From assembly GCA_031272655.1 (NCBI GenBank), contig JAISTJ010000046.1, positions 1 through 13,499 of the forward strand: a DNA stretch of 13,499 bases, given 5' to 3'. The position numbers and the translations under genes are program-made. Below are positions 5,116 through 13,234 of this stretch, one piece after another (position 1 is the first letter of the stretch; each line of letters begins with the position of its first letter). The stretch comes from Tannerella sp. Lineage in GTDB: Bacteria > Bacteroidota > Bacteroidia > Bacteroidales > Tannerellaceae. The notes beneath the pieces were generated by a model. The model saw only the letters and a list, made by a program, of their open reading frames with translations. It was not told where the DNA came from and did no database searches.

Positions 5116-8100
5116 TCACCGGAGGCTGCAATCAACCGTAATTTTACCGCCTGCGTTGGGGGCGATGCGGTAGTGGCTGTCGGAAAGCAGTTCAGGCGAG
5201 CCGTCGGTCAGGCTGAATTTGTAGGTAAATCCTTTATAGTCAGCATAAACAGTGCCGGAACGGACATCAGTAAAAGGCAGTGATACTCCGTCGGCTGTGG
5301 TGAACGTCAGATACCAAGGTGAGTTGTTACTGTTAGAGGTGCAGCGAATCTCAAATGTCTTCTCATTAAAAATCAGCTCAAAAGAATGTCCCTCTACGGT
5401 GGTGAACGATACTTTGAGTATGTTTTCAAACAGTTCGGATACTTTCGGGGCGCTTGTACGGAGTTGCCTGCCGGCGGCGTCGGTGAGGCGCAGACCTGCC
5501 TTCTGTGTTGCTGTACTCCATTTGCAGCCGTCAAGGACAGGCAGTGTTTCAAAGACGCACTGAGTGGATGTTCCGGCGCGTTCAAGATAGTCCGACTTGA
5601 GGCGTTCGTCAAAGAGGTGAATGTCGCGGATGCGAAAAGAGTCGCCCTCCCAAACCATATTGACACGGTAGAAACGACTGTTGAACCATACGCTTTTATT
5701 ATTATTACCCTGATTATCTGTCAGTACGGTAACTGCAGTTGCGGGCGTCAGAGGAAAATTTTGGCGAAACCATCTGCCCGATTCTTCGAGCGTCTCAACA
5801 CGTATTGCGCCTTTGCGGAAAAGCGAATCTAACAGCGGTATCTGAATAGCCAGACCGTCTTTCATGGCGTCCCACGTAAACGAGTTTTCCTGCCCTGCCT
5901 GTACATAGTTAAATGCTAAGCAGGTGTTATTGAACATATTATCGAAAAACCACTCAACCCATTGACGGTTGCCACCGCCGCCTTTGTAAACCGGTTCGAG
6001 CGAGACAACGTGCTGTCTGCTGCCACCCAGTCCGGCTTCATACTGATATATCGGGTCGCTGCCCAACATGCGGAAAATCGGCACAGGTATCTGTCCTTCT
6101 GCGGTTTGCGCAGGCATATAAGCATTGCGTCGGCTTGGATAATAGGCTTGATTCCAGTAGCCGCCCCAGAGAGTGTAACCATCGGTGCCAATCTGGTCTT
6201 TGCAGTTGCACGAGGCTATGATATGGTATTTATCGTACAGATAACCAAGCGTATGCGCATCTATGAACCACGAGCCGACTGACACCGGATAGCATCCGAA
6301 GACGTCTTTAAACTTTTCCATATAGACGTCCACGAGTTTTTCGCGCTCTTCGGGAGTGTAGCCGGTAGCGAAGCCCACGTCGGCGTGCCAGTCCCACGGG
6401 AACCTGCCGCGCCATTGGATACCGCAAGCCTCTACGTGCGGCTGCGTAATCTCCCACCATGCGCCTATTTCCATACCATGCGCCATTTCAGGCTTCAGAA
6501 GCGTTTGATACTTGGGATTTATAAGGGCGTCGTACTGTAGCAGGAAAGTACCGTGCAGCTTGTATGCGTGTAATTGCTTCAACTGCTCTACAACAGTTTG
6601 ATATAGAACATCTTCAGTGATTTTCTCATCTCGCGGCTCGACGTTACGAATAAAGTTTATGATATTTACTATTCGGGGGCGAGGTTCGGGATAGTAAAGA
6701 GGTTTGGCGTCGTCGTGTTGATGTGCCGTAACGATTTGGCGGATACGAGCTTCGGCAGGGATTAAGCGGGAGGCGAAAGAGGCGTAGTTTTGACCGATAG
6801 CATTGCTTTGAGCAGCACCGTTGCTGTTACCGATAGCATTGCTTGAAGCAATACCATCGGAGGAAGCGGCATCCCAAGCTTTTTCGCTAAGGGCGGCAAG
6901 GCGGCGGCAAAGGGCGGGGTACTCCATTTCGTCACGTAACTCCCAAGCGCACATCTGTACGCCCTCTATCCGGTTGCGATAGCGTTCTTCAACGACTATC
7001 GGTTCTTTTGTAGCAGGCGCTTTCTCCCACCAGTTTTTCCAAGTATAGTAGTTCCACGAAGTATAAATCTCTTCCGGCGACCACTGTTTGCCCTGAGTGA
7101 TATAAATCGGTTTCCACGAGGTATTTATAAGATGGTATCCCTGCGCCACGAGGCTGTCAGGGCGTTGATAATATGTTTCAAACTCAAAAACGAGTACATC
7201 CTTAGGGATCTTCACCTTAGCGCTGCCGTCTTTATCGAAACCTTCCCACAGACAGAGACGCCTGTCTTTAGCGTGAATGAACTCCCGCATCTTTACAATA
7301 TAGTCGAGATAGAGGTCGTGAACGTCGTCAAAACCTTTTTCTGCGATATATTGCTCTACGTGCGGCAGTTTTCGCAATTCTTCGAGGTTAGTCTCGTCCG
7401 CTCCGATATGAAAATATTTCGAGTTATGGAAGGCGTCAATCATCTCACTTGTAAGCGTTTGCATCGCCTGCAAGGTCTTTTCGGAGGCAAGGTCAATGCA
7501 GCCGTAATCGGGCTTGCCAAAGACGTCCGGCAGTTTACTCCGCAGGAAGGTGGAATGTCCTGGACCTTCAAGCTCAGGCACAAGTTCTACTCCCCGTGAT
7601 TGAGCATAATCAACTATCTCCTTGATTTGTTGCTTTGTATAACAACGATTCTCATCTATAAGCGCCGGAAAAGCCGTCGAAGGAAAGACGAAAGACTGGT
7701 CGTCAGTGAGATGTAGTTGCAGATAGTTGATCTTATACCAGCGACACAGGTCAATCATCTGTTTCACAGTGTTGTACGAATGAAAGTTGCGCGCCAAATC
7801 TATCAACAATCCGCGATATTTCAGGTCCGGACAGTCTTTGATTTTCATCTTAGGTATAACTATCTTGCCACCCGCTATTTCCGCCGCTTGCAAAACGCTG
7901 CTCCAAGCGAACACCACCGCCTGATAGCTGCCGCCTGCAATCTCAACTTGCTTGTCGGTAACGTTGACGGTGTACTCGTCCTCTGCAAGTGAAGCCTTAA
8001 TTTTTACATTAACAGTAGCTTCGGAATTAGTCGCTGAAATCTTAGTTCCGGTCAAAGTCAAAATATCATCACTAATAACATCCGCCAAAGCCGCAGCGCC

Positions 8101-8268
8101 GACGTCTGTTTTTACAGCGATTTCACCAGCTAAAAGAGTCAAATCACCCTGATAAATACTAACCGTTTTAGGATATGGTACAATATTCAAATCCCTTTGC
8201 ACGGTAGCTTCCGAGCAAGCAGAAAACGCTAATGCGCTAATAATAAGCAAATTAAAATAATATTTCAT
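5116..8268 (-). CDS. Lipoprotein fusion: GH20 beta-N-acetylhexosaminidase with a C-terminal NodB/deacetylase-like module
   Basis: 1050 residues from ATG 8268; a longer frame opens at 8439 but crosses the promoter and destroys the signal peptide. Residues 1-18 are a lipoprotein signal (LIISALAFSAC). Residues about 25-145 form the GH20 N-terminal alpha/beta domain (LNIVPYPKTV). About 150-470 is the GH20 barrel: RGLLIDLARNFH, LQLHLTDDQS, ELEGPGHS, then HIGADET with the catalytic D291-E292 pair (Asp positions the substrate N-acetyl group, Glu is the acid), and QMCAWELRDE. A Ser/Asn/Ala-rich repeat linker spans about 469-493. Residues about 515-1050 are a second module starting HQHDDAKPLYYPEPRP, with strands RIVNIINFIRNVEPRD, KLHGTFLLQYDAL, GMEIGAWWEITQPHVEA and YPVSVGSWFIDAHTLGYL that recall a NodB-like barrel, then a beta-rich tail. 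The GH20 assignment is firm; the second is tentative. It lies downstream of susC/susD-like genes and has its own promoter. Confidence 0.9.
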   Translation of the reverse strand: MKYYFNLLIISALAFSACSEATVQRDLNIVPYPKTVSIYQGDLTLLAGEIAVKTDVGAAALADVISDDILTLTGTKISATNSEATVNVKIKASLAEDEYTVNVTDKQVEIAGGSYQAVVFAWSSVLQAAEIAGGKIVIPKMKIKDCPDLKYRGLLIDLARNFHSYNTVKQMIDLCRWYKINYLQLHLTDDQSFVFPSTAFPALIDENRCYTKQQIKEIVDYAQSRGVELVPELEGPGHSTFLRSKLPDVFGKPDYGCIDLASEKTLQAMQTLTSEMIDAFHNSKYFHIGADETNLEELRKLPHVEQYIAEKGFDDVHDLYLDYIVKMREFIHAKDRRLCLWEGFDKDGSAKVKIPKDVLVFEFETYYQRPDSLVAQGYHLINTSWKPIYITQGKQWSPEEIYTSWNYYTWKNWWEKAPATKEPIVVEERYRNRIEGVQMCAWELRDEMEYPALCRRLAALSEKAWDAASSDGIASSNAIGNSNGAAQSNAIGQNYASFASRLIPAEARIRQIVTAHQHDDAKPLYYPEPRPRIVNIINFIRNVEPRDEKITEDVLYQTVVEQLKQLHAYKLHGTFLLQYDALINPKYQTLLKPEMAHGMEIGAWWEITQPHVEACGIQWRGRFPWDWHADVGFATGYTPEEREKLVDVYMEKFKDVFGCYPVSVGSWFIDAHTLGYLYDKYHIIASCNCKDQIGTDGYTLWGGYWNQAYYPSRRNAYMPAQTAEGQIPVPIFRMLGSDPIYQYEAGLGGSRQHVVSLEPVYKGGGGNRQWVEWFFDNMFNNTCLAFNYVQAGQENSFTWDAMKDGLAIQIPLLDSLFRKGAIRVETLEESGRWFRQNFPLTPATAVTVLTDNQGNNNKSVWFNSRFYRVNMVWEGDSFRIRDIHLFDERLKSDYLERAGTSTQCVFETLPVLDGCKWSTATQKAGLRLTDAAGRQLRTSAPKVSELFENILKVSFTTVEGHSFELIFNEKTFEIRCTSNSNNSPWYLTFTTADGVSLPFTDVRSGTVYADYKGFTYKFSLTDGSPELLSDSHYRIAPNAGGKITVDCSLR
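6793..6844 (-). repeat. In-frame repeat coding the GH20 linker
   Basis: The 16-mer ACCGATAGCATTGCTT (plus strand) occurs at 6793-6808 and again at 6829-6844, exactly 36 bp apart, giving a 12-residue period in the protein (SNAIGNSNGAAQ then SNAIGQ). A degenerate third copy lies just beyond (residues about 471-478). The repeat interrupts the final helical part of the GH20 domain. Confidence 0.8.
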
Positions 8269-8288
8269 AAGTATTCCGTATTTTGCCA

Positions 8289-8320
8289 CAAAGATAACGA
8301 TTTTTTCTTGCATGCGTAAA
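8289..8320 (-). promoter_or_regulatory. Promoter of the GH20 fusion gene
   Basis: The minus strand reads TATCTTTG at 8296-8289, with TTTA 20 bp upstream (8317-8320), three of four matches to TTTG. Transcription would start near 8282, about 14 nt before ATG 8268. This lets the enzyme be expressed independently of the susC/susD transcript. Confidence 0.55.
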
Positions 8321-8338
8321 AAAAAATCCGTATTTTTG
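8308..8338 (+). promoter_or_regulatory. Plus-strand promoter pointing toward the susD 3' end
   Basis: TTG (8308-8310, context CTTG) is followed by exactly 20 bp and TATTTTTG (8331-8338), matching the -33/-7 consensus. It is back to back with the GH20 promoter. No plus-strand gene follows; the next structure is the hairpin at 8396-8428. Confidence 0.45.
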
Positions 8339-8344
8339 CGGTAA

Positions 8345-8432
8345 AGATATCCGCAGCAAAATGGAAGTTTTAGAGAGATAGCTTGATAATTAAAGAAGCA
8401 ATCCGGAAATACGTTTTCCGGATTGCTTTGTT
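8345..8432 (+). ncRNA. Candidate small RNA between the GH20 and SusD-like genes
   Basis: A transcript from the plus-strand promoter would start near 8345 and could end at the 14-bp hairpin followed by a T-rich stretch (TTTGTTGGTT), giving about 90 nt. The only ORF inside is a six-codon one (ATG 8361, stop 8379-8381). It runs opposite to the surrounding utilisation genes. Small RNAs encoded next to such loci are known in Bacteroides. Existence here is inferred from promoter plus terminator only. Confidence 0.3.
8396..8428. terminator. Perfect 14-bp hairpin after the susD-like gene, possibly bidirectional
   Basis: AAGCAATCCGGAAA (8396-8409) and its exact complement TTTCCGGATTGCTT (8415-8428) flank a 5-nt loop. 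On the minus strand it begins 22 bp after the susD-like stop and is followed by CTTTAATT; on the plus strand it is followed by TTGTTGGTT. It most likely terminates or attenuates the susC-susD transcript before the GH20 gene, and could also end a plus-strand RNA. Confidence 0.75.
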
Positions 8433-8450
8433 GGTTCAATAACTTGTATG

Positions 8451-10076
8451 TTATTGATAATTAGGGTTTTGTGTTAAAGTATTGCCGCTTTTGGTAATCT
8501 CGTCGCGCGGGATTGGCAGCCAGTAATGTTGCGGATAGAAATGCCGTTCAAGAACTGTTATGGGATTATAAGTGAATGAGCCATCTTCGTTTTTGATTAT
8601 CTGCACTCCCATAGCCGGTTTGTTTTCGTATTCTTCGGCAAGTAACCAGCGCCGCAGGTCATAGTAACGATGGTTTTCTATAGCAAGTTCAATTCGCCGT
8701 TCATTACGCAGTTTTTCAAGCAGTTCTGTACCTGAAGCCGTTACATGAGGCATTTCAACGCCCGGACGGTCGCGCACCATATTGATATATTTACGGCATT
8801 CTTCCTCATTTCCAAGGTTATACTGCGCTTCGGCATAATTGAGATAAAACTCTGCTAACCGGAAAAATACCCAAGGTTGCGTAACTCTATCGGATTCGTT
8901 TAATACTTGGTTTTCATCATGAAACTTGTGCAGATACAATCCTGTCATTGAGCAGTTCCAGCTACCGACAGGCCCTTCGTTTGTGTCAAGACCTCCTGGA
9001 ATAAACGTCTCTACTGGTCTGCCTCTGAACATTGCGCCATTATACAGAATTGTAGCGTCAAACCGTGGGTCACGTCCGGCATACGGATTGGCCGGATCAT
9101 ATCCCGAACCAGGCTCAGAAGGCCTCTTGCCCGTTTCTTTTATTTCGTAATCATCAACAAGGTTTTGAATAGGACAGTTTCCGCCCCATCCGCCGTATCC
9201 GTTCGGAGAATTGAACACGTTCATCATAGTGCCGTTAGCTTTAGTGAACTGACGCTGGAAAATGACTTCGCTGTTGTTAACAAGGAAAATTTTGCGATAG
9301 TCATTATAAAGAGCGTGATTGGGCAATTGGATAACTTCCAAAGCCGCCGCACTCGCTTTTTCCCACTTACTGCGGTCGTTATTTGTGTTGGTCAGCGGGC
9401 TGGCCGCATAAAGCAAAACCCTCGATTTCAAAGCTTTGCATGCATCGGCTGATGCTTTCCCGAAGTTTGAACCGGTCTGATTAGCAGGAAGATACGGAAT
9501 AGCTTCGTCCAACTCTTTCACAATAAAATCCACACACTCGTCGTAAGTGTTTCGTTTAATTGAAAAATCGGTATCCGACAGCGAATATGTTTTGGTAATC
9601 AACGGTACGCCGCCGAAACGCCATATCAGGTTGGCAAAAACGAACGCACGGATGAATTTCATTTCGCCGGTCAATGTCTTTTTGAGATTGTCGCTGACTT
9701 TTGCGGCGTCTATCTTCTCAAAAAACGTATTGATGTTACGCAATTGCTCGTAGGCCGTTGACCAGTAATTGAAATTGCTGAACCTGCTTGCATCAAACGT
9801 AGTAATATTGTCCGGATTCATCTCTCCGCGTGAAACGATGACCGAGCTGCCACTGCCGTGGCGTGAATACGTTTCATCTGTCGTCGAAGACATCATCGCT
9901 TCATCGAATCCGTGCGGAATAGCGTTGTAACATGCTACTACGTATGCGGTTAGAAGGGCGTCATCGTTGAAAACATCTTCTTCGGAGATGGCGTCCAATG
10001 GTTTTTTATCTAAAAAATCGCTATCGCATGAAACCAGATAAAACATAGCGATACTCAGTAAAATATACTTTTTCAT
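8451..10076 (-). CDS. RagB/SusD-family glycan-binding outer-membrane lipoprotein
   Basis: 541 residues. The signal peptide MKKYILLSIAMFYLVSC has its lipobox Cys at position 17, followed by DSDFLDKKPLDAISEEDVF, the classical start of SusD proteins. The body shows the SusD_RagB helical/TPR-type pattern (FIRAFVFANLIWRFGGVPLITK; KALKSRVLLYAASP; FFRLAEFYLNYAEAQYNLG) and the standard C-terminal signature LRNERRIELAIENHRYYDLRRW, then YWLPIPRDEITKSGN and NPNYQ at the end. SusD proteins cap the SusC barrel on the cell surface and capture oligosaccharide. The gene follows the susC-like gene by 11 bp, clearly one operon. The ligand cannot be deduced from the protein; the nearby GH20 suggests an N-acetylhexosamine-containing glycan. 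A hairpin lies 22 bp past the stop. Confidence 0.96.
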   Translation of the reverse strand: MKKYILLSIAMFYLVSCDSDFLDKKPLDAISEEDVFNDDALLTAYVVACYNAIPHGFDEAMMSSTTDETYSRHGSGSSVIVSRGEMNPDNITTFDASRFSNFNYWSTAYEQLRNINTFFEKIDAAKVSDNLKKTLTGEMKFIRAFVFANLIWRFGGVPLITKTYSLSDTDFSIKRNTYDECVDFIVKELDEAIPYLPANQTGSNFGKASADACKALKSRVLLYAASPLTNTNNDRSKWEKASAAALEVIQLPNHALYNDYRKIFLVNNSEVIFQRQFTKANGTMMNVFNSPNGYGGWGGNCPIQNLVDDYEIKETGKRPSEPGSGYDPANPYAGRDPRFDATILYNGAMFRGRPVETFIPGGLDTNEGPVGSWNCSMTGLYLHKFHDENQVLNESDRVTQPWVFFRLAEFYLNYAEAQYNLGNEEECRKYINMVRDRPGVEMPHVTASGTELLEKLRNERRIELAIENHRYYDLRRWLLAEEYENKPAMGVQIIKNEDGSFTYNPITVLERHFYPQHYWLPIPRDEITKSGNTLTQNPNYQ

Positions 10077-10087
10077 AGTCTTCTTTA

Positions 10088-13000
10088 TTAAAATGTTATA
10101 CTTACGCCGGCGTTAAAAATCCGCAGTTGAGGATAATACGATCCGTCGGTTGATGATGTCTCAGGGTCAAGAAGCTTGATATGACTGAAAGTCAGCAGGT
10201 TATACCCGCTCAGGTAAAGTCTTAAGTTCTTGATATATAGCCTGTTATATAGATTTTGCGGCAGCGAATAACCTATTTCAAGATTCTTGAGGCGCAGGAA
10301 AGATGCGTTCTGAATCCAGAAATCGGAGTTATAGCTGTCGTAATTGTTGTAATTTCCTCCCGCTCTCGGATATGAGCCGTTAGGATTGGAAGGCGACCAA
10401 CGGTCTTTTAGTCGTTCGGTGAAGGTGTTACTTGTCTGGTCAACGCGGAAATGGATAGGTTGTTCGGCGCGTCCCTGCCCTTGAAGCAAGAAGCTGAAAT
10501 CAAAGCCTTTCCATTCGGCAGAAGCTGTAAGACCAAAAATTATTTCAGGAAAATTAGTCAAATCACGCCTTATGCGGTCAAGATTTGTGATAGCGCCATC
10601 GCCGTCCACATCTTCATATTTCAAATCTCCCGGAATAGTGCCCGACATGTGGGGATAAGAATCAATCTCCGCTTGTGTCCTGAAAATACCGATGATATGA
10701 TATGCGAGATTTGCCCCGAGCGGTTTGCCTTCGGCTTTCATATAGTCATGACCTGCAGGCCACGGCGTTTCATCAATGAAAACAACGGTATTATGCGAAT
10801 ACAGGAAGTTGCCTGCCAGATTATACCGCACATCCCCGATCTTTTTTGTGTGGGTAAGTTGCAGTTCAAAGCCTTTATTATTGACTTTCCCGATATTCTC
10901 ATCGGGAAGGCTGATCAGACCCGTATAATTAGGGATTGAAGCGTTTCTTGTGGCAAGGATATTCGAACGTGTAGTCTTGAAAATTTCCGCTTCAAAACCA
11001 AGTAAACCATTAAGTATCAATCCGTCGAGACCGACATTGTAGGTATCGGCTACTTCCCATGTAACGTTTGTATTAGGGAAACCAACCTGATAAACTCCCT
11101 GAGCGTCAGTGCCGTTGAAAACATAATTACGCCCAAAAGTATATTTAAGCATATATTGGAAAGCAGAGATGTTATCATTACCCTGTTTGCCCCATGAAGC
11201 CCTAAGTTTCAGGTTGTTAAGCCAGCTGTAATTGTCTTTGAGGAATGATTCTTCGGACAATCTCCATCCTGCTGATATGCCCGGGAAAAAGCCCCAACGT
11301 TTGTCTTTCTGGAAGATATACGAGCCGTCGTACCTGAAGTTAGCCTGAAGCATGTATTTTCCGGCGTAGTCATATACGGCACGACCGAAATAACTTTGAC
11401 GGGCGGTCTCGGAACCCGATCCGCTGTTGTCATAATTTGACTTGTCGGTGCTGCCTGCAAACATCTGGTCAACGGTAGTAGAAAGGAAGTTCCTTCTTGA
11501 TGTCCAGAAATATTCACTTTCATAGCTGTTTTGTTCATAGCCGACCATGGCGTCCACATTATGAACATCCGAAAATGTTTGCTTGTAATTGATTTTCATG
11601 TTTGCCGTCAAAGAAGCCGTAGGTGTGTATTCCTGTCTTAATTCGGCCGTCTGTACAAGTGATGATTTTCTTTCGTCATAATCTCCTGTCGCTTCGTTAT
11701 AAGTGTAATAAACCCAAGGAATCGCCCATCTTTTGCGATTGTTGGAAGTGCGGTCATAAGCGGCGTAGCCATCTAATGACAGCCCCTGCAAAAGCCATGA
11801 CATATCCCAGTTGACCGTAAACAGACCGTTGAAAACACTGTATTTATAGCGGTCATAACCGGTTGCTTCCGTGGATGTTATAACCGGATTTCCCGAATCC
11901 ATACCGCCTGTAGGCAGTCCGTTAGGGTATCTTGCAAGAATAATGGGATAGCCTCTGTACATACGCCAGAAGTCATCGCCCTGACCCGAATAGTTGCGGT
12001 TTTCAAGTCTCGCTGCTATATCAACCCCTACTTTTAGATATTTGGCAATTGTAGCGTCCAAATTAGTGCGGATGTCAAACTGCCTGTAATGGGTGGCGCC
12101 GTTTTTAAATAGTCCGTCCTGGTCGGAATAGCCGCCACTGACAAAGTAACGTATGTTTTCGGCGCCACCGTTAATTGAGACGTTGTAACGAGATTGGGGA
12201 GCGAAGTCTTCCAAACATTCTTCCGCCCAGTTTGTATTGGGATAATTGAACGGATCAGTGCCGTTACGGTATTTTGCAATGTCTTCGTCCGAGAAAGTCT
12301 GTTTTCGTCCTTCATAGACATCAATCTCGTTGTAAAACGTTGCATACGTGGCTGCATCAGCCATTTCCGGCAATCTTGTCGGTTGCTGCAAGCCCCAGTT
12401 GGCATTGAAATCAATAGTCGGTTTTCCTGTCTTTCCGCGTTTTGTCGTAACTAAAATAACGCCGTTAGCGGAACGGGAACCGTAAATAGCAGCCGAAGCG
12501 TCTTTCAGTACCGTAATGCTCTCAATATCATTGGGATTAAGACGTTCTAAAGAGCCTCGACCTGCGATGCCGTCAATCAAAATCAACGGGTCGGTACTTC
12601 CTGTGGTGCTTTTACCTCGAATGTTGATGGACACTCCGTCCGATCCGGGACGTCCGCTGCGGTTATTGATGACGACTCCCGGAAGTCGCCCTTCAAGCGA
12701 TTGACCAAGATTGGCAGCAGGACTTTTGACAATCTCCGCACCCTTAGTCGTCGCCACCGAGCCGGTCAGTGTTACTTTCTTTTGCGTGCCGTAACCGACC
12801 ACAACAACTTCTTCCAACGCTTTCGTGTCTTCCTGAAGTGTAATCGCCAATGTGCTTTGACTGCCAACCGCAATTTCTTGCGTTACATAACCTACAAAAG
12901 AAATTACTAATGTAGCGTTCTCCCTTACGGTAAGTGTAAACTTGCCGTCCACATCCGTGATACTCCCGTTTGTGGTGCCTTTTTCGGAAACATTAGCGCC

Positions 13001-13147
13001 TATGACCGCTTCACCGGTTGCGTCGCTGACTGTTCCGCTTATCCGCTTCTGTGAAAACACCATTAGCGGAAAACTCATCAAAATACACAGCAGGCATCTC
13101 ATCTTCCGCCATGTATCGCCTTTAAATAAAATACGTTTTTCAATCAT
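10088..13147 (-). CDS. RagA/SusC-family TonB-dependent outer-membrane transporter
   Basis: 1019 residues. The long N-terminal signal (1-33, MIEKRILFKGDTWRKMRCLL then a hydrophobic run to FSQ) is typical of SusC proteins, favouring ATG 13147 over the internal Met 16. Residues about 35-105 are the carboxypeptidase-regulatory-like domain (ISGTVSDATGEAVIGANV). Next comes the TonB-contact segment EEVVVVGYGTQKK (112-124), then the plug: LEGRLPGVVINNRSGRPGSD, DPLILIDG and IESITVLKDASAAIYGSRSA. The rest is the 22-strand-type barrel, ending LRIFNAGVSITF. It imports glycan fragments captured by SusD, using TonB energy. No STN domain precedes the regulatory-like domain, so signalling to a FecR-type anti-sigma is not expected. 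It is the first gene of the operon and follows an unusually structured leader of about 250 nt. Confidence 0.97.
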   Translation of the reverse strand: MIEKRILFKGDTWRKMRCLLCILMSFPLMVFSQKRISGTVSDATGEAVIGANVSEKGTTNGSITDVDGKFTLTVRENATLVISFVGYVTQEIAVGSQSTLAITLQEDTKALEEVVVVGYGTQKKVTLTGSVATTKGAEIVKSPAANLGQSLEGRLPGVVINNRSGRPGSDGVSINIRGKSTTGSTDPLILIDGIAGRGSLERLNPNDIESITVLKDASAAIYGSRSANGVILVTTKRGKTGKPTIDFNANWGLQQPTRLPEMADAATYATFYNEIDVYEGRKQTFSDEDIAKYRNGTDPFNYPNTNWAEECLEDFAPQSRYNVSINGGAENIRYFVSGGYSDQDGLFKNGATHYRQFDIRTNLDATIAKYLKVGVDIAARLENRNYSGQGDDFWRMYRGYPIILARYPNGLPTGGMDSGNPVITSTEATGYDRYKYSVFNGLFTVNWDMSWLLQGLSLDGYAAYDRTSNNRKRWAIPWVYYTYNEATGDYDERKSSLVQTAELRQEYTPTASLTANMKINYKQTFSDVHNVDAMVGYEQNSYESEYFWTSRRNFLSTTVDQMFAGSTDKSNYDNSGSGSETARQSYFGRAVYDYAGKYMLQANFRYDGSYIFQKDKRWGFFPGISAGWRLSEESFLKDNYSWLNNLKLRASWGKQGNDNISAFQYMLKYTFGRNYVFNGTDAQGVYQVGFPNTNVTWEVADTYNVGLDGLILNGLLGFEAEIFKTTRSNILATRNASIPNYTGLISLPDENIGKVNNKGFELQLTHTKKIGDVRYNLAGNFLYSHNTVVFIDETPWPAGHDYMKAEGKPLGANLAYHIIGIFRTQAEIDSYPHMSGTIPGDLKYEDVDGDGAITNLDRIRRDLTNFPEIIFGLTASAEWKGFDFSFLLQGQGRAEQPIHFRVDQTSNTFTERLKDRWSPSNPNGSYPRAGGNYNNYDSYNSDFWIQNASFLRLKNLEIGYSLPQNLYNRLYIKNLRLYLSGYNLLTFSHIKLLDPETSSTDGSYYPQLRIFNAGVSITF

Positions 13148-13234
13148 AAGTTTAAAAATTTTAAATTAATAAATATAAAAGTTGCTTGGTTTTATAGCAT
13201 AACAAGGCTATCCGGAATGTTTTCGGACAACTTA

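Noticed and set aside
5106..5129. Terminator between the HIT and GH20 genes (GCAG...CTGC)
   Set aside because: The stem is broken by bulges, overlaps the GH20 coding end and has no following T-run.
7132..7599. A 155-codon plus-strand frame inside the GH20 gene
   Set aside because: It lies opposite the well-conserved GH20 catalytic barrel; the translated product has no recognisable features.
8269..8439. The 57-codon N-terminal extension of the GH20 frame
   Set aside because: It would put the lipoprotein signal peptide in the middle of the chain and would be read from the hairpin/promoter region; ATG 8268 gives a standard signal and follows the -7 box.
5116..13147. Control of the susC/susD operon by the ECF sigma factor at 411-905
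   Set aside because: The SusC-like protein has no STN domain, the anti-sigma candidate has no FecR domain, and the loci are separated by four unrelated genes.
13160..13180. A second susC promoter at TATATTTA close to the ATG
   Set aside because: It lacks the final G of TAnnTTTG and a -33 box; the AT-rich sequence is equally explained as the usual Bacteroidetes translation-initiation region.
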